Assembly (NCBI GenBank): GCA_019421975.1
Contig: JAHZEE010000081.1
Coordinates: forward strand, 1-7,516
Direction: 5' to 3'
Source of the DNA: Clostridiales bacterium
GTDB taxonomy: Bacteria > Bacillota > Clostridia > Oscillospirales > Oscillospiraceae
DNA: 7,516 bases
Shown: positions 1 to 6,595 of the stretch, one piece after another
Layout: the number at the start of each line of letters is the position of its first letter
Position numbering within the stretch: position 1 is the first letter of the stretch
Program-made: the position numbers and the translations under genes
The notes under the pieces: generated by a model
The model's database searches: none
Seen by the model: the letters and a program-made list of their open reading frames with translations, nothing else
Told to the model about the DNA's origin: nothing

Positions 1-2
1 TA

Positions 3-359
3 CTGGCGGTGTGGAACGGGGAGCCGAGCGGAACCGGGCAGACGGTGTGGTATGCAAAGGAGAAGGGGAAGCTTGTTTGGAGGATTGACCCTGCGACTTT
101 GGGGATGAGTTTTGAGAATGGCGAGGCCCACCTGCTTTCACAGCAGGTGGGCCTTTTTGTATATGGAGGTGCGGAGATACCTCTCAGTCGGCTTCGCCGA
201 CAGCTCCCCTCAAGGGGAGCCTTCCCGACTGCGGGGCAACTCCGCAAGCCTCCCCTTGAGGGGAGGTGGCATGGCGTTAGCCATGACGGAGAGGTGGCCT
301 CTCTGCACCACGCGCATCTGTCGGCGCACGCATGTCACAGAAGCCACCCCCAGCAATAG
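3..359 (+). CDS. 3' end of an unidentified upstream gene, partial
   Basis: The frame starting at base 3 is open from the left edge and, up to about base 125, looks like real coding sequence: third positions are mostly G or C and the peptide has an ordinary composition (for example a segment reading TVWYAKEKGKLVWRIDP). I do not recognise the family. The frame does not stop before the terminator at 125-158; it continues through the hairpin and the structured repeat to a TAG at 357-359, so everything after about residue 41 is probably not native protein. The two other frames stop just before the hairpin (TGA at 106-108 and 113-115), which would fit a small frameshift having removed the original stop. 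The gene body lies outside the window, so neither function nor true end can be settled here. Confidence 0.4.
   Translation: MAVWNGEPSGTGQTVWYAKEKGKLVWRIDPATLGMSFENGEAHLLSQQVGLFVYGGAEIPLSRLRRQLPSRGAFPTAGQLRKPPLEGRWHGVSHDGEVASLHHAHLSAHACHRSHPQQ
125..158 (+). terminator. Rho-independent terminator of the upstream gene
   Basis: A 12-bp perfect stem (125-136 with 142-153, arm GGCCCACCTGCT) closes a 5-base loop and is followed by five T at 154-158. The T run lies only on the plus-strand side, so it ends transcription coming from the left edge and isolates the trmL-pgk-tpiA-eno unit from it. Confidence 0.9.
180..295. repeat. 116-bp structured intergenic repeat, copy 1
   Basis: A unit with inverted ends (CCTCTCAGTC at 180-189, and GACGGAGAGG whose reverse complement is CCTCTCCGTC at 285-294) encloses four hairpins: GTCGGC-TTC-GCCGAC (187-201), GCTCCCCT-CA-AGGGGAGC (203-220), CCTCCCCT-TG-AGGGGAGG (249-266) and CATGGC-GTTA-GCCATG (270-285). 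A 27-base spacer (221-247) separates the halves. The same unit, also 116 bp, occurs at 5532-5647. Outside the inverted ends there is a further short match, GGTGC (168-172) with GCACC (305-309). No protein is encoded, so if mobile it would need a transposase in trans (MITE- or REP-like); that is inference. Confidence 0.85.
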
Positions 360-399
360 GGCTGCCGCGCGCAAATTGCACAAGAAACACGAAAGGTTA

Positions 400-428
400 T
401 TGAATTTTTGTAAAATCTATCATACAAT
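400..428 (+). promoter_or_regulatory. Promoter of the trmL-pgk-tpiA-eno unit
   Basis: TTGAAT (400-405), a 17-base spacer and TACAAT (423-428) form a good sigma-A-type promoter in an AT-rich stretch standing out from its GC-rich surroundings. Transcription would start near 435, giving a leader of about 23 bases before the trmL start. The bases between the repeat (295) and this promoter show nothing else I can support. Confidence 0.75.
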
Positions 429-457
429 ATTTTTTAAGTGCGAAAGGGGGCGCGAAT

Positions 458-949
458 GTGTTGAATATCGTCTTGCATGAGCCGGAAATCCCCCAAAATT
501 GTGGCAATATCGCCCGTACATGCGCCGCGACCGGCAGCGTGCTGCACCTGATCCGCCCGCTGGGATTCGACATCTCGGACAAGGCGGTGAAACGCGCAGG
601 ACTGGACTACTGGCACCTGGTGGATGTGCGGGTTTACGAATGTCTGGACGACTTTTTTGAAAAGACCGGCGCGCAGGATCTGTGGCTGCTGTCCACCAAG
701 GCCCCCGCGGCCTATACGGCCCCCAGCTACCGCGACGGCTGCTATCTGATCTTCGGCAAGGAGACCCGGGGCCTGCCGGAGCCGTTTTTGGAGCAGCACC
801 GGTCCCGCTGCGTCCGCATTCCCATGATTGCCCAGGCCCGCAGCCTGAACCTGGCCAACTCCGTGGCCATTGTGGCCTATGAGGCGCTGCGGCAGCAGAA
901 TTTCGCAGGACTACAAAATTTTGGATGTATGGAACAAATTTCGTTTTAA
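458..949 (+). CDS. trmL: tRNA (cytidine(34)-2'-O)-methyltransferase TrmL
   Basis: SPOUT-class methyltransferase that in known family members uses S-adenosylmethionine to methylate the 2'-OH of the wobble nucleotide 34 in tRNA-Leu isoacceptors; cytoplasmic. Family motifs are all visible: an N-terminal strand followed by EPEIPQNCGNIAR (8-20), then the knot motifs LIFGKETRGLP (97-107) and RSLNLANSVAIVAYEAL (128-144), which form the trefoil-knot cofactor pocket. At 163 aa it is slightly longer than usual; the last dozen residues (from about 152) are AT-rich and do not look like the family core. The GTG at 458 lies 7 bases after AAAGGGGG (443-450); a TTG at 461, giving an MNIVL start, is a possible alternative. 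It is the first gene of the unit, 36 bp ahead of pgk. Confidence 0.93.
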   Translation: MLNIVLHEPEIPQNCGNIARTCAATGSVLHLIRPLGFDISDKAVKRAGLDYWHLVDVRVYECLDDFFEKTGAQDLWLLSTKAPAAYTAPSYRDGCYLIFGKETRGLPEPFLEQHRSRCVRIPMIAQARSLNLANSVAIVAYEALRQQNFAGLQNFGCMEQISF

Positions 950-950
950 T
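921..950 (+). promoter_or_regulatory. Possible internal promoter before pgk
   Basis: TTGGAT (921-926), an 18-base spacer and TTTAAT (945-950) lie in a short AT-rich patch covering the end of trmL, about 36 bases before the pgk start. The -35 matches consensus poorly (3 of 6). It would let the glycolytic genes be expressed more strongly than trmL, but it may be only the AT-rich tail of trmL. Confidence 0.3.
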
Positions 951-985
951 ACGCGCAAGCGCAGCAGAGCGGATTGGAGGAAGCC

Positions 986-2187
986 ATGAATTACAAGAAA
1001 ATGACGATCTGTGACATCGACCTCAAGGGGAAGCGCGCCCTGGTGCGGTGTGATTTCAATGTCCCCCTGGATGACCATGGCAACATCACAGACGACAGCC
1101 GGATTGTCAAGACCCTGCCCACCATCGAATACCTGCTGGACCACGGCGCCAGCGTGATTTTGTGCAGCCATATCGGCCGGCCCAAGTTCGGCTATGAGGA
1201 GAAGTACTCCCTGAAGCCCGTGTGGCTGCGGCTGGAGGAGCTTCTCAACCGCAACATCTTCTTCATGTCCGAGGCTGTGGGCAGTCGCGCCCAGCTGGTG
1301 GCCTCCCGCCTGCGCCCGGGAGAGATCATGCTGCTGGAAAATGTCCGCTTCGTGCTGGGCGAGACCAAGAACGACATGGATGTTGCCAAGCAGTTTGCCT
1401 CTCTGGCCGATGTCTATGTCAACGACGCCTTTGGCTCGTCCCACCGCGCCCATGCGTCCACCGAGGGGGTGGCACGCTTCCTGCCGGCCGTCTCCGGCCT
1501 GCTGGTCAAAAAGGAGCTGGAGGTCATGGGCGGCGTGATGGAGAACCCCAAGCGCCCCTTTGTGCTGATCGTCGGCGGCTCCAAGGTCTCCGACAAAATT
1601 GGCATCATCGACTACCTGCTGGAAAAGGTGGACCATATCATCATCGGCGGCGGCATGAGCTATACCTTCACCAAGGCCCTGGGCGGCGAGATCGGCAACT
1701 CCATCTGTGAGGTGGAGAGTCTGGAGTACTGCCAGCGCCTGCTGGAGAAGGCCAAGACGCGGGGCGTGCAGATCCATCTGCCCCAGGACAATGTGATTGC
1801 AGATAAATTTGACCCCGAGGCCCACAAGGCGGTCTGCCAGGACGGCAGGATCCCCGAGGGCTGGATGGGCCTTGACATCGGCCCCAAGACCATCAAGGAG
1901 TTCTCCGAGCTGATCCGCAGCGCGGGCACCGTCATCTGGAACGGCCCCATGGGCGTGTTCGAGTGGCCCCGCTTTGCCTTCGGCACGCAGAAGGTGGCCC
2001 AGGCCATGGCGGAGACCGACGCGCTGACCGTGGTGGGCGGCGGCGACTCCGCGGCGGCGGTCGAGCAGTTCGGCTATGCCGACCAGATCACCCACATCTC
2101 CACCGGCGGCGGCGCGTCGCTGGAGTTCTTTGCCGGCCATACCCTGCCCGGCATCGCGTGCCTGATGGACCGGCAGGAGGATACACC

Positions 2188-2191
<4 letters not shown>
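986..2191 (+). CDS. pgk: Phosphoglycerate kinase
   Basis: Converts 1,3-bisphosphoglycerate and ADP to 3-phosphoglycerate and ATP, the first substrate-level ATP step of glycolysis; cytoplasmic. At 401 aa it is a normal bacterial length. The N-terminal substrate domain shows RCDFNVP (21-27), HIGRPK (62-67), LLENVRF (116-122) with GETKND (125-130), and NDAFGSSHRAHAST (146-159). The C-terminal nucleotide domain shows VGGSKVSDK (196-204), IGGGMSYTF (220-228), GLDIGPKT (295-302), WNGPMGVFE (318-326), GGGDSAAAV (351-359) and STGGGASLE (372-380). No key residue is missing. The ATG at 986 has GGAGG five bases upstream; an in-frame TTG at 974 lies before that ribosome site and is rejected. Its stop overlaps the tpiA start by 4 bp (GTGA), pointing to translational coupling. 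Confidence 0.97.
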
Positions 2192-4279
<2,088 letters not shown>

Positions 4280-4319
4280 CGATTTTCACAAAATATTCAA
4301 GAAATCTCCTCTTCGATTG

Positions 4320-4328
4320 TGCTACAAT
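4320..4328 (+). promoter_or_regulatory. Extended -10 promoter of the CBS-domain gene
   Basis: TGC-TACAAT is an extended -10 element in the AT-rich eno/CBS gap, placing the start near 4335, just before the ribosome site AAAGGAGA (4338-4345). No good -35 is present at the right distance (bases near 4300-4305 match poorly). The same nine bases occur twice on the minus strand in the operator array at 5974-6059. Confidence 0.55.
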
Positions 4329-4351
4329 AAAGGCAGAAAGGAGATGGCCGC

Positions 4352-4783
4352 ATGAACATACTGTTCTTCCTGACGCCCAAGGCCGCCTGCAGCTGTGTGT
4401 ACGACGACTACTCCGTCCGACAGGCCATGGAGCGGATGGAAAAGACCACTTACACAGCCCTGCCCATCCTCAGCCGCGACGGAAAGTACCGCGGCACCCT
4501 GGCAGAAGGCGATGTTCTGTGGGCGCTGAAGGACCTCTGTGATCTGGATATCCACCAGGCTGAAAGCCGCAACATTATGGAAATTGTCCACCGCCGGGAC
4601 CATGCGCCGGTGCGGGTGGACACCGATATTGAGGACCTGATGCACAAGGCCATTGACCAGAATTTCGTCCCGGTTCTGGACGACAAAGAGGATTTTATCG
4701 GCATTGTCACCCGGAAGGCCATCATGCAGTACTGTATCGATCACTCCATGACCCAGGAACTGGCCCCGGTTGTGAACAGCTGA
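4352..4783 (+). CDS. CBS-domain pair protein
   Basis: A stand-alone protein of 143 aa built almost entirely from two CBS motifs: the first about 8-62 (with YTALPIL at 34-40 and GTLAEGDVLWAL at 48-59), the second about 74-130 (with NFVPVLDD at 104-111 and FIGIVTRKAI at 115-124). CBS pairs (Bateman modules) normally bind adenine-containing ligands such as AMP, ATP, S-adenosylmethionine or c-di-AMP. No enzyme or transporter domain is attached, as in the c-di-AMP-binding CBS proteins CbpB/DarB, but the ligand here cannot be read from the sequence. No signal peptide or membrane segment is clear; the N-terminus MNILFFLT is hydrophobic but short. The ATG follows AAAGGAGA. It sits 72 bp behind eno with its own promoter and terminator, so a link to glycolysis is only a possibility. 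Confidence 0.88.
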   Translation: MNILFFLTPKAACSCVYDDYSVRQAMERMEKTTYTALPILSRDGKYRGTLAEGDVLWALKDLCDLDIHQAESRNIMEIVHRRDHAPVRVDTDIEDLMHKAIDQNFVPVLDDKEDFIGIVTRKAIMQYCIDHSMTQELAPVVNS

Positions 4784-4788
4784 TCTCT

Positions 4789-4816
4789 GCGCCGGCAGGC
4801 ACCTGCCGGCGCTTTT
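4789..4816 (+). terminator. Rho-independent terminator after the CBS-domain gene
   Basis: A 10-bp GC-rich perfect stem, GCGCCGGCAG (4789-4798) with CTGCCGGCGC (4803-4812), closes a four-base loop and is followed by TTTT (4813-4816). The T run is short but the stem is very stable. It begins six bases after the CBS stop codon. Confidence 0.85.
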
Positions 4817-4826
4817 GATACCCTTA

Positions 4827-4860
4827 ATTGTCAACCAAAATAAAAATAATAGTTGACAAT
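4827..4860. promoter_or_regulatory. BirA-type biotin operator
   Basis: ATTGTCAAC (4827-4835) and GTTGACAAT (4852-4860) are perfect 9-bp inverted half-sites with a 16-base AT-rich spacer. This matches the established architecture of BirA (biotin protein ligase/repressor) operators, two inverted half-sites beginning with TTGT and about 14-16 bases apart. The right half-site contains the -35 box of the bioY promoter, so bound BirA would block RNA polymerase. BirA represses when biotin is plentiful, which suits a biotin uptake gene. The assignment rests on pattern and position, not on a motif scan. Confidence 0.85.
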
Positions 4861-4881
4861 ATGGGAAAACACCGGTATGAT
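4853..4881 (+). promoter_or_regulatory. bioY promoter
   Basis: TTGACA (4853-4858, a perfect -35), a 17-base spacer and TATGAT (4876-4881, one base from consensus) make the best promoter in the window. Transcription would start near 4888, leaving a leader of about 28 bases with AGGAGGT before the start codon. The -35 is inside the biotin operator. Confidence 0.9.
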
Positions 4882-4915
4882 AGGCTCCGAAGAAAACGAG
4901 CAGGAGGTAAAAGCA

Positions 4916-5488
4916 ATGGAAAAGACGACAAAGCGGGGGCGTGTGTATCCGCTGGCGGCCGCTGCGGTGGTGGCGGCGGTGCTGTGTGTGGTGGGGCCGT
5001 GGTCCATCCCGATCGGGCCGGTTCCGCTCAGCCTGGCGACGCTCATCATCTCACTGGGGGTCTATGTGCTGGGGGCGAAGCTGGCAGCGGCGAGTGTGCT
5101 GGTCTACCTGCTTCTGGGCGCAGTCGGCCTGCCGGTCTTTTCAAACTACGGCGCGGGTCTGGCCAAGGTCGCGGGCCCCACGGGGGGCTATCTGGTGGGC
5201 TATCTGGCGCTGGCCCTTGTGGGCGGCTGGTTTGTGGAGCGGTTCCACGGCAGCGGCCTCTGGGGCGCGCTGGGGCTGGTGCTCGGCACCGCCCTGCTCT
5301 ATGCCTTTGGAACGGCATGGTTTGTGGTGCAGATGGAGGGGGCGACGATCGGCTACGCCCTTGGGGTGTGCGTGGTGCCGTTTTTGGTGGGCGATGCGGC
5401 CAAAATCGCCATCTCCAGCGTCCTTGGGCCCCTGCTCCGCCGCCGCATTCTCGCCGCCGGCCTGCTGCCCAGTAAAGCCTCCCCTTGA
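4916..5488 (+). CDS. bioY: Biotin transporter substrate-binding component BioY
   Basis: Integral membrane S component of an ECF-type biotin importer. It binds biotin and normally works with the shared energizing module (EcfA, EcfA', EcfT), not encoded here. The 190-aa protein is nearly all hydrophobic, with about six membrane segments between residues 11 and 175. BioY motifs are present: GLPVF (71-75), GPTGGYLVGY (87-96), a YAFGTAWF segment (129-136) and PFLVGDAAKIAIS (155-167). The ATG at 4916 lies 7 bases after AGGAGGT (4902-4908); a longer in-frame start at 4853 falls in the promoter and is rejected. The biotin operator upstream supports the identity independently. The last residues (KASP and the TGA) come from a structured repeat, so the native end has probably been replaced. 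Confidence 0.93.
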   Translation: MEKTTKRGRVYPLAAAAVVAAVLCVVGPWSIPIGPVPLSLATLIISLGVYVLGAKLAAASVLVYLLLGAVGLPVFSNYGAGLAKVAGPTGGYLVGYLALALVGGWFVERFHGSGLWGALGLVLGTALLYAFGTAWFVVQMEGATIGYALGVCVVPFLVGDAAKIAISSVLGPLLRRRILAAGLLPSKASP

Positions 5489-5520
5489 GGGGGAGGTGGC
5501 ACCGCAAGGAGATAGGTGGA
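5477..5520. repeat. Partial structured repeat (right-half fragment)
   Basis: The bases from 5477 match the right half of the 116-bp unit, including the hairpin CCTCCCCTTGAGGGGGAGG (5478-5496) and the following GTGGCA. After that the match decays (CCGCAAGGAGATAGGTGG in place of the CACGGC-GAA-GCCGTG hairpin and the GAGAGGT end). It lies directly before copy 2, giving a right-left-right order, and it overlaps the end of bioY. Confidence 0.75.
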
Positions 5521-5531
5521 AGGCCGGTCCC

Positions 5532-5647
5532 CCTCTCAGTCGGCTTCGCCGACAGCTCCCCCTCAGGGGGAGCCTTCCCAACTGCTGAGCACCCCCAAAA
5601 GCCTCCCCTTGAGGGGAGGTGGCACGGCGAAGCCGTGACGGAGAGGT
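5532..5647. repeat. 116-bp structured intergenic repeat, copy 2
   Basis: Same length and order as the copy at 180-295: CCTCTCAGTC end, hairpin GTCGGC-TTC-GCCGAC (5539-5553), hairpin GCTCCCCCT-C-AGGGGGAGC (5555-5573), a 27-base spacer, hairpin CCTCCCCT-TG-AGGGGAGG (5602-5619), hairpin CACGGC-GAA-GCCGTG (5623-5637) and the GACGGAGAGGT end. Two differences from copy 1 keep pairing: a T-A pair has become C-G in the last hairpin, and the second hairpin has gained one base on each arm. The single-stranded spacer differs more freely while keeping its length. Confidence 0.88.
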
Positions 5648-5676
5648 GTCATAAGTGATTTTAAAGGGATTTTAAA

Positions 5677-5710
5677 GCCCCATGCAGTTTTTCTGCATGG
5701 GGCTTTTTTT
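5677..5710 (+). terminator. Terminator between bioY and the convergent 83-aa gene
   Basis: An 11-bp perfect stem, GCCCCATGCAG (5677-5687) with CTGCATGGGGC (5693-5703), closes a TTTTT loop and is followed by seven T (5704-5710) on the plus strand. It ends bioY transcription, which first crosses the repeat cluster. On the minus strand the stem is followed by TTTAAAATC, a weaker T-rich tail, so it may also serve the convergent gene, whose stop codon (complement of 5709-5711) overlaps the plus-strand T run. Confidence 0.9.
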
Positions 5711-5960
5711 ATCCGAAATCATGTCTAAACCCGCCGTCACTTCCAAGTTCCTGTTCATAGGCGCAAATGACCTTCTCAATCGCTTTAAAACATTCTGCAT
5801 CATCTAGTGTTTCATCCCGAATCAGGTGCTGGATATAGCGCATCGCATGGTAACACTTCATCTCGGCCAAAATATTCAAGTCCATTTTCAAATCCGGGAA
5901 AGTTACTTGTACAGTTTCCTTCTCCAACAATTTTATGAGGATGTCTTTATAAAGCTCCAT
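5709..5960 (-). CDS. Small protein of unknown function, divergent from two XRE regulators
   Basis: The 83-aa product is acidic and probably mostly helical, with no signal peptide or membrane segment. A run near residues 36-70 (CYHAMRYIQHLI, then ECFKAIEKVICAYEQ) looks like two amphipathic helices, and the C-terminus ends GGFRHDFG. From memory, small uncharacterised Clostridia proteins share this general shape and an RHDF-type ending; I know no established function. The ATG at 5960 is chosen because GGAGG lies 8 bases upstream on the minus strand; longer in-frame starts run back through the operator array and the neighbouring gene. Transcription from the array would run directly into it. Codon use and GC are lower than in the housekeeping genes, which hints at transfer. 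It could be the target, partner or co-factor of the XRE proteins. Confidence 0.75.
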   Translation of the reverse strand: MELYKDILIKLLEKETVQVTFPDLKMDLNILAEMKCYHAMRYIQHLIRDETLDDAECFKAIEKVICAYEQELGSDGGFRHDFG

Positions 5961-5973
5961 ATATCTGACCTCC

Positions 5974-6059
5974 ATGCCACTGAATTGTAGCATATCAAAA
6001 CTCTTTATGCCACTAGATTGTAGCATGTCCACGAGAGAAATGCAACAAAATTGTAGCCT
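5974..6059. promoter_or_regulatory. Array of three 20-bp palindromic operators, 33-bp period
   Basis: Three related 20-mers lie at 5974-5993, 6007-6026 and 6040-6059, each starting exactly 33 bp after the last. Each is an imperfect dyad, ATGC-C/A-AC, six central bases, GTAGC-A/C-T: ATGCCAC/GTAGCAT in the first two and ATGCAAC/GTAGCCT in the third. A 33-bp step is close to three helical turns, so bound dimers would sit on one DNA face. The array fills the gap between the divergent 83-aa gene and the XRE pair, ending 21 bp before the first XRE start. Operators for the adjacent regulators are the natural reading; binding is inferred. Confidence 0.8.
6018..6045 (-). promoter_or_regulatory. Promoter of the 83-aa gene inside the operator array
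   Basis: On the minus strand, TTGCAT (6045-6040), a 16-base spacer and TACAAT (6023-6018), the latter preceded by TGC as an extended -10, form a plausible promoter whose two boxes fall in operators 3 and 2. A second candidate 33 bp downstream uses TGGCAT (6012-6007) and TGCTACAAT (5993-5985) in operators 2 and 1. Because box spacing follows the repeat period, any operator-bound protein would block or remodel these promoters. I could not identify an equally good plus-strand promoter for the XRE genes. Confidence 0.55.
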
Positions 6060-6079
6060 GATAAAGAGGAGGAAACAAA

Positions 6080-6292
6080 ATGGTTTTTCAGAGGTTAGAG
6101 GATTTACGGATTGATGCTGACAAGACCCAGGCGGAAATCGCGGATTTACTCCACTGTAAGCGCGAAGTTTACCGGCGATACGAAAAAGGAATTCATGAGA
6201 TACCGGTCTGGGCACTTCTGGAGTTGGCAGATTATTACCACACAAGTACGGACTACATCCTTGGCCGTACAAACAAGCGGCAGTTTCCGTAA
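6080..6292 (+). CDS. XRE/Cro-type helix-turn-helix regulator (first of a tandem pair)
   Basis: A 70-aa protein consisting only of a Cro/C1-type DNA-binding domain. Residues 5-62 follow the usual pattern: a first helix (RLEDLRIDADKTQ), the helix-turn-helix (AEIADLLHCKREVYRRYEKG, 18-37), then helices ending in ALLELADYYHTSTDYILGRTN (45-65), a hallmark of small Bacillota XRE repressors. There is no ligand or protease domain, so it would act as a simple dimeric regulator. The ATG follows AGGAGG (6067-6072) by 7 bases. It is divergent from the 83-aa gene across the palindromic array and 18 bp ahead of its paralog, with which it shares about 50 of the first 67 residues by my hand count. Autoregulation and control of the divergent gene are likely but inferred. 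Confidence 0.9.
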   Translation: MVFQRLEDLRIDADKTQAEIADLLHCKREVYRRYEKGIHEIPVWALLELADYYHTSTDYILGRTNKRQFP

Positions 6293-6310
6293 AGAGAGGG
6301 GTTGGATATT

Positions 6311-6544
6311 TTGGTTTTTTCTAGATTAAAAGATTTGCGGGAGGACGCAGACAAACATCAATCCGACATCGCAGAGCTGCTTCACTGTCAAAGAGAGGTG
6401 TACCGCCGCTATGAGACAGGTGTCAGTGAGCTGCCTGTCTGGGCGCTGATTGTGTTGGCTCAATACTACCACACCAGTACAGACTATATTCTGGGGCTGA
6501 CCAATGAGCGGCGGCCCTATCCACCTGCACTGAAACTAGACTAA
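6311..6544 (+). CDS. XRE/Cro-type helix-turn-helix regulator (second of a tandem pair)
   Basis: A 77-aa paralog of the preceding protein with the same architecture: MVFSRLKDLREDADK, a helix-turn-helix near 18-37 (SDIAELLHCQREVYRRYETG) and YYHTSTDYILGLTN (52-65), plus a ten-residue tail ending PPALKLD. I place the start at TTG 6311 because the N-terminus then aligns base for base with the first XRE gene and GAGAGGGG (6294-6301) sits nine bases upstream; a TTG at 6302 is in frame but leaves no room for a ribosome site. The weak TTG start may lower its level relative to the first regulator. Recognition-helix residues are nearly identical in the two, so they may bind the same operators or form mixed dimers. 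Confidence 0.87.
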   Translation: MVFSRLKDLREDADKHQSDIAELLHCQREVYRRYETGVSELPVWALIVLAQYYHTSTDYILGLTNERRPYPPALKLD

Positions 6545-6554
6545 TAACAACAGT

Positions 6555-6590
6555 GCCCCTCTGTGCGATCGCACAGAGGGGCCTTTTCTT
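6555..6590. terminator. Terminator between the XRE pair and typA
   Basis: A perfect 28-base palindrome (6555-6582) forms a 12-bp stem, GCCCCTCTGTGC with GCACAGAGGGGC, closed by a GATC loop. On the plus strand it is followed by CTTTTCTT (6583-6590), ending the XRE transcript ten bases after its stop. On the minus strand it lies 13 bases after the typA stop but is followed by a mixed sequence with few T, so it may be a weaker terminator in that direction. Confidence 0.85.
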
Positions 6591-6595
6591 CATCT

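Noticed and set aside
180..295. CRISPR array or tRNA gene in the hairpin-rich stretch
   Set aside because: There are no regularly spaced identical direct repeats with unique spacers and no cloverleaf with a TTC-loop. The pattern is nested hairpins repeated once elsewhere.
911..2140. Long minus-strand open frame (about 400 codons) opposite pgk, with similar long ones opposite tpiA and eno
   Set aside because: High GC removes stops on the complementary strand. The plus-strand frames carry complete PGK, TIM and enolase motifs; the minus-strand products show no recognisable domain or ribosome site.
4828..5475. Overlapping plus-strand frames across bioY
   Set aside because: They are arginine-, alanine- and glycine-rich shadows of the bioY frame. 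Only the bioY frame has a good ribosome site, membrane segments and family motifs.
5657..5677. Direct repeat GATTTTAAAG at 5657-5666 and 5668-5677
   Set aside because: Short and AT-rich, next to a terminator. It may serve as the T-rich tail for minus-strand termination but shows nothing further.
5974..6059. CRISPR-like repeat-spacer pattern from the 33-bp period
   Set aside because: Only three imperfect 20-bp palindromes with 13-base gaps, too short for spacers, and placed between divergent genes. Operators fit better.
5961..6272. Longer version of the 83-aa minus-strand gene starting near 6272
   Set aside because: The extension would translate through the operator array and the opposite strand of the first XRE gene, with no ribosome site, whereas the ATG at 5960 has a good one.
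6555..6582. Perfect 28-bp palindrome containing GCGATCGC as a special recognition or recombination site
   Set aside because: It lies between two convergent genes and is followed by a T-rich tail, which a terminator explains fully; no second copy occurs in the window.
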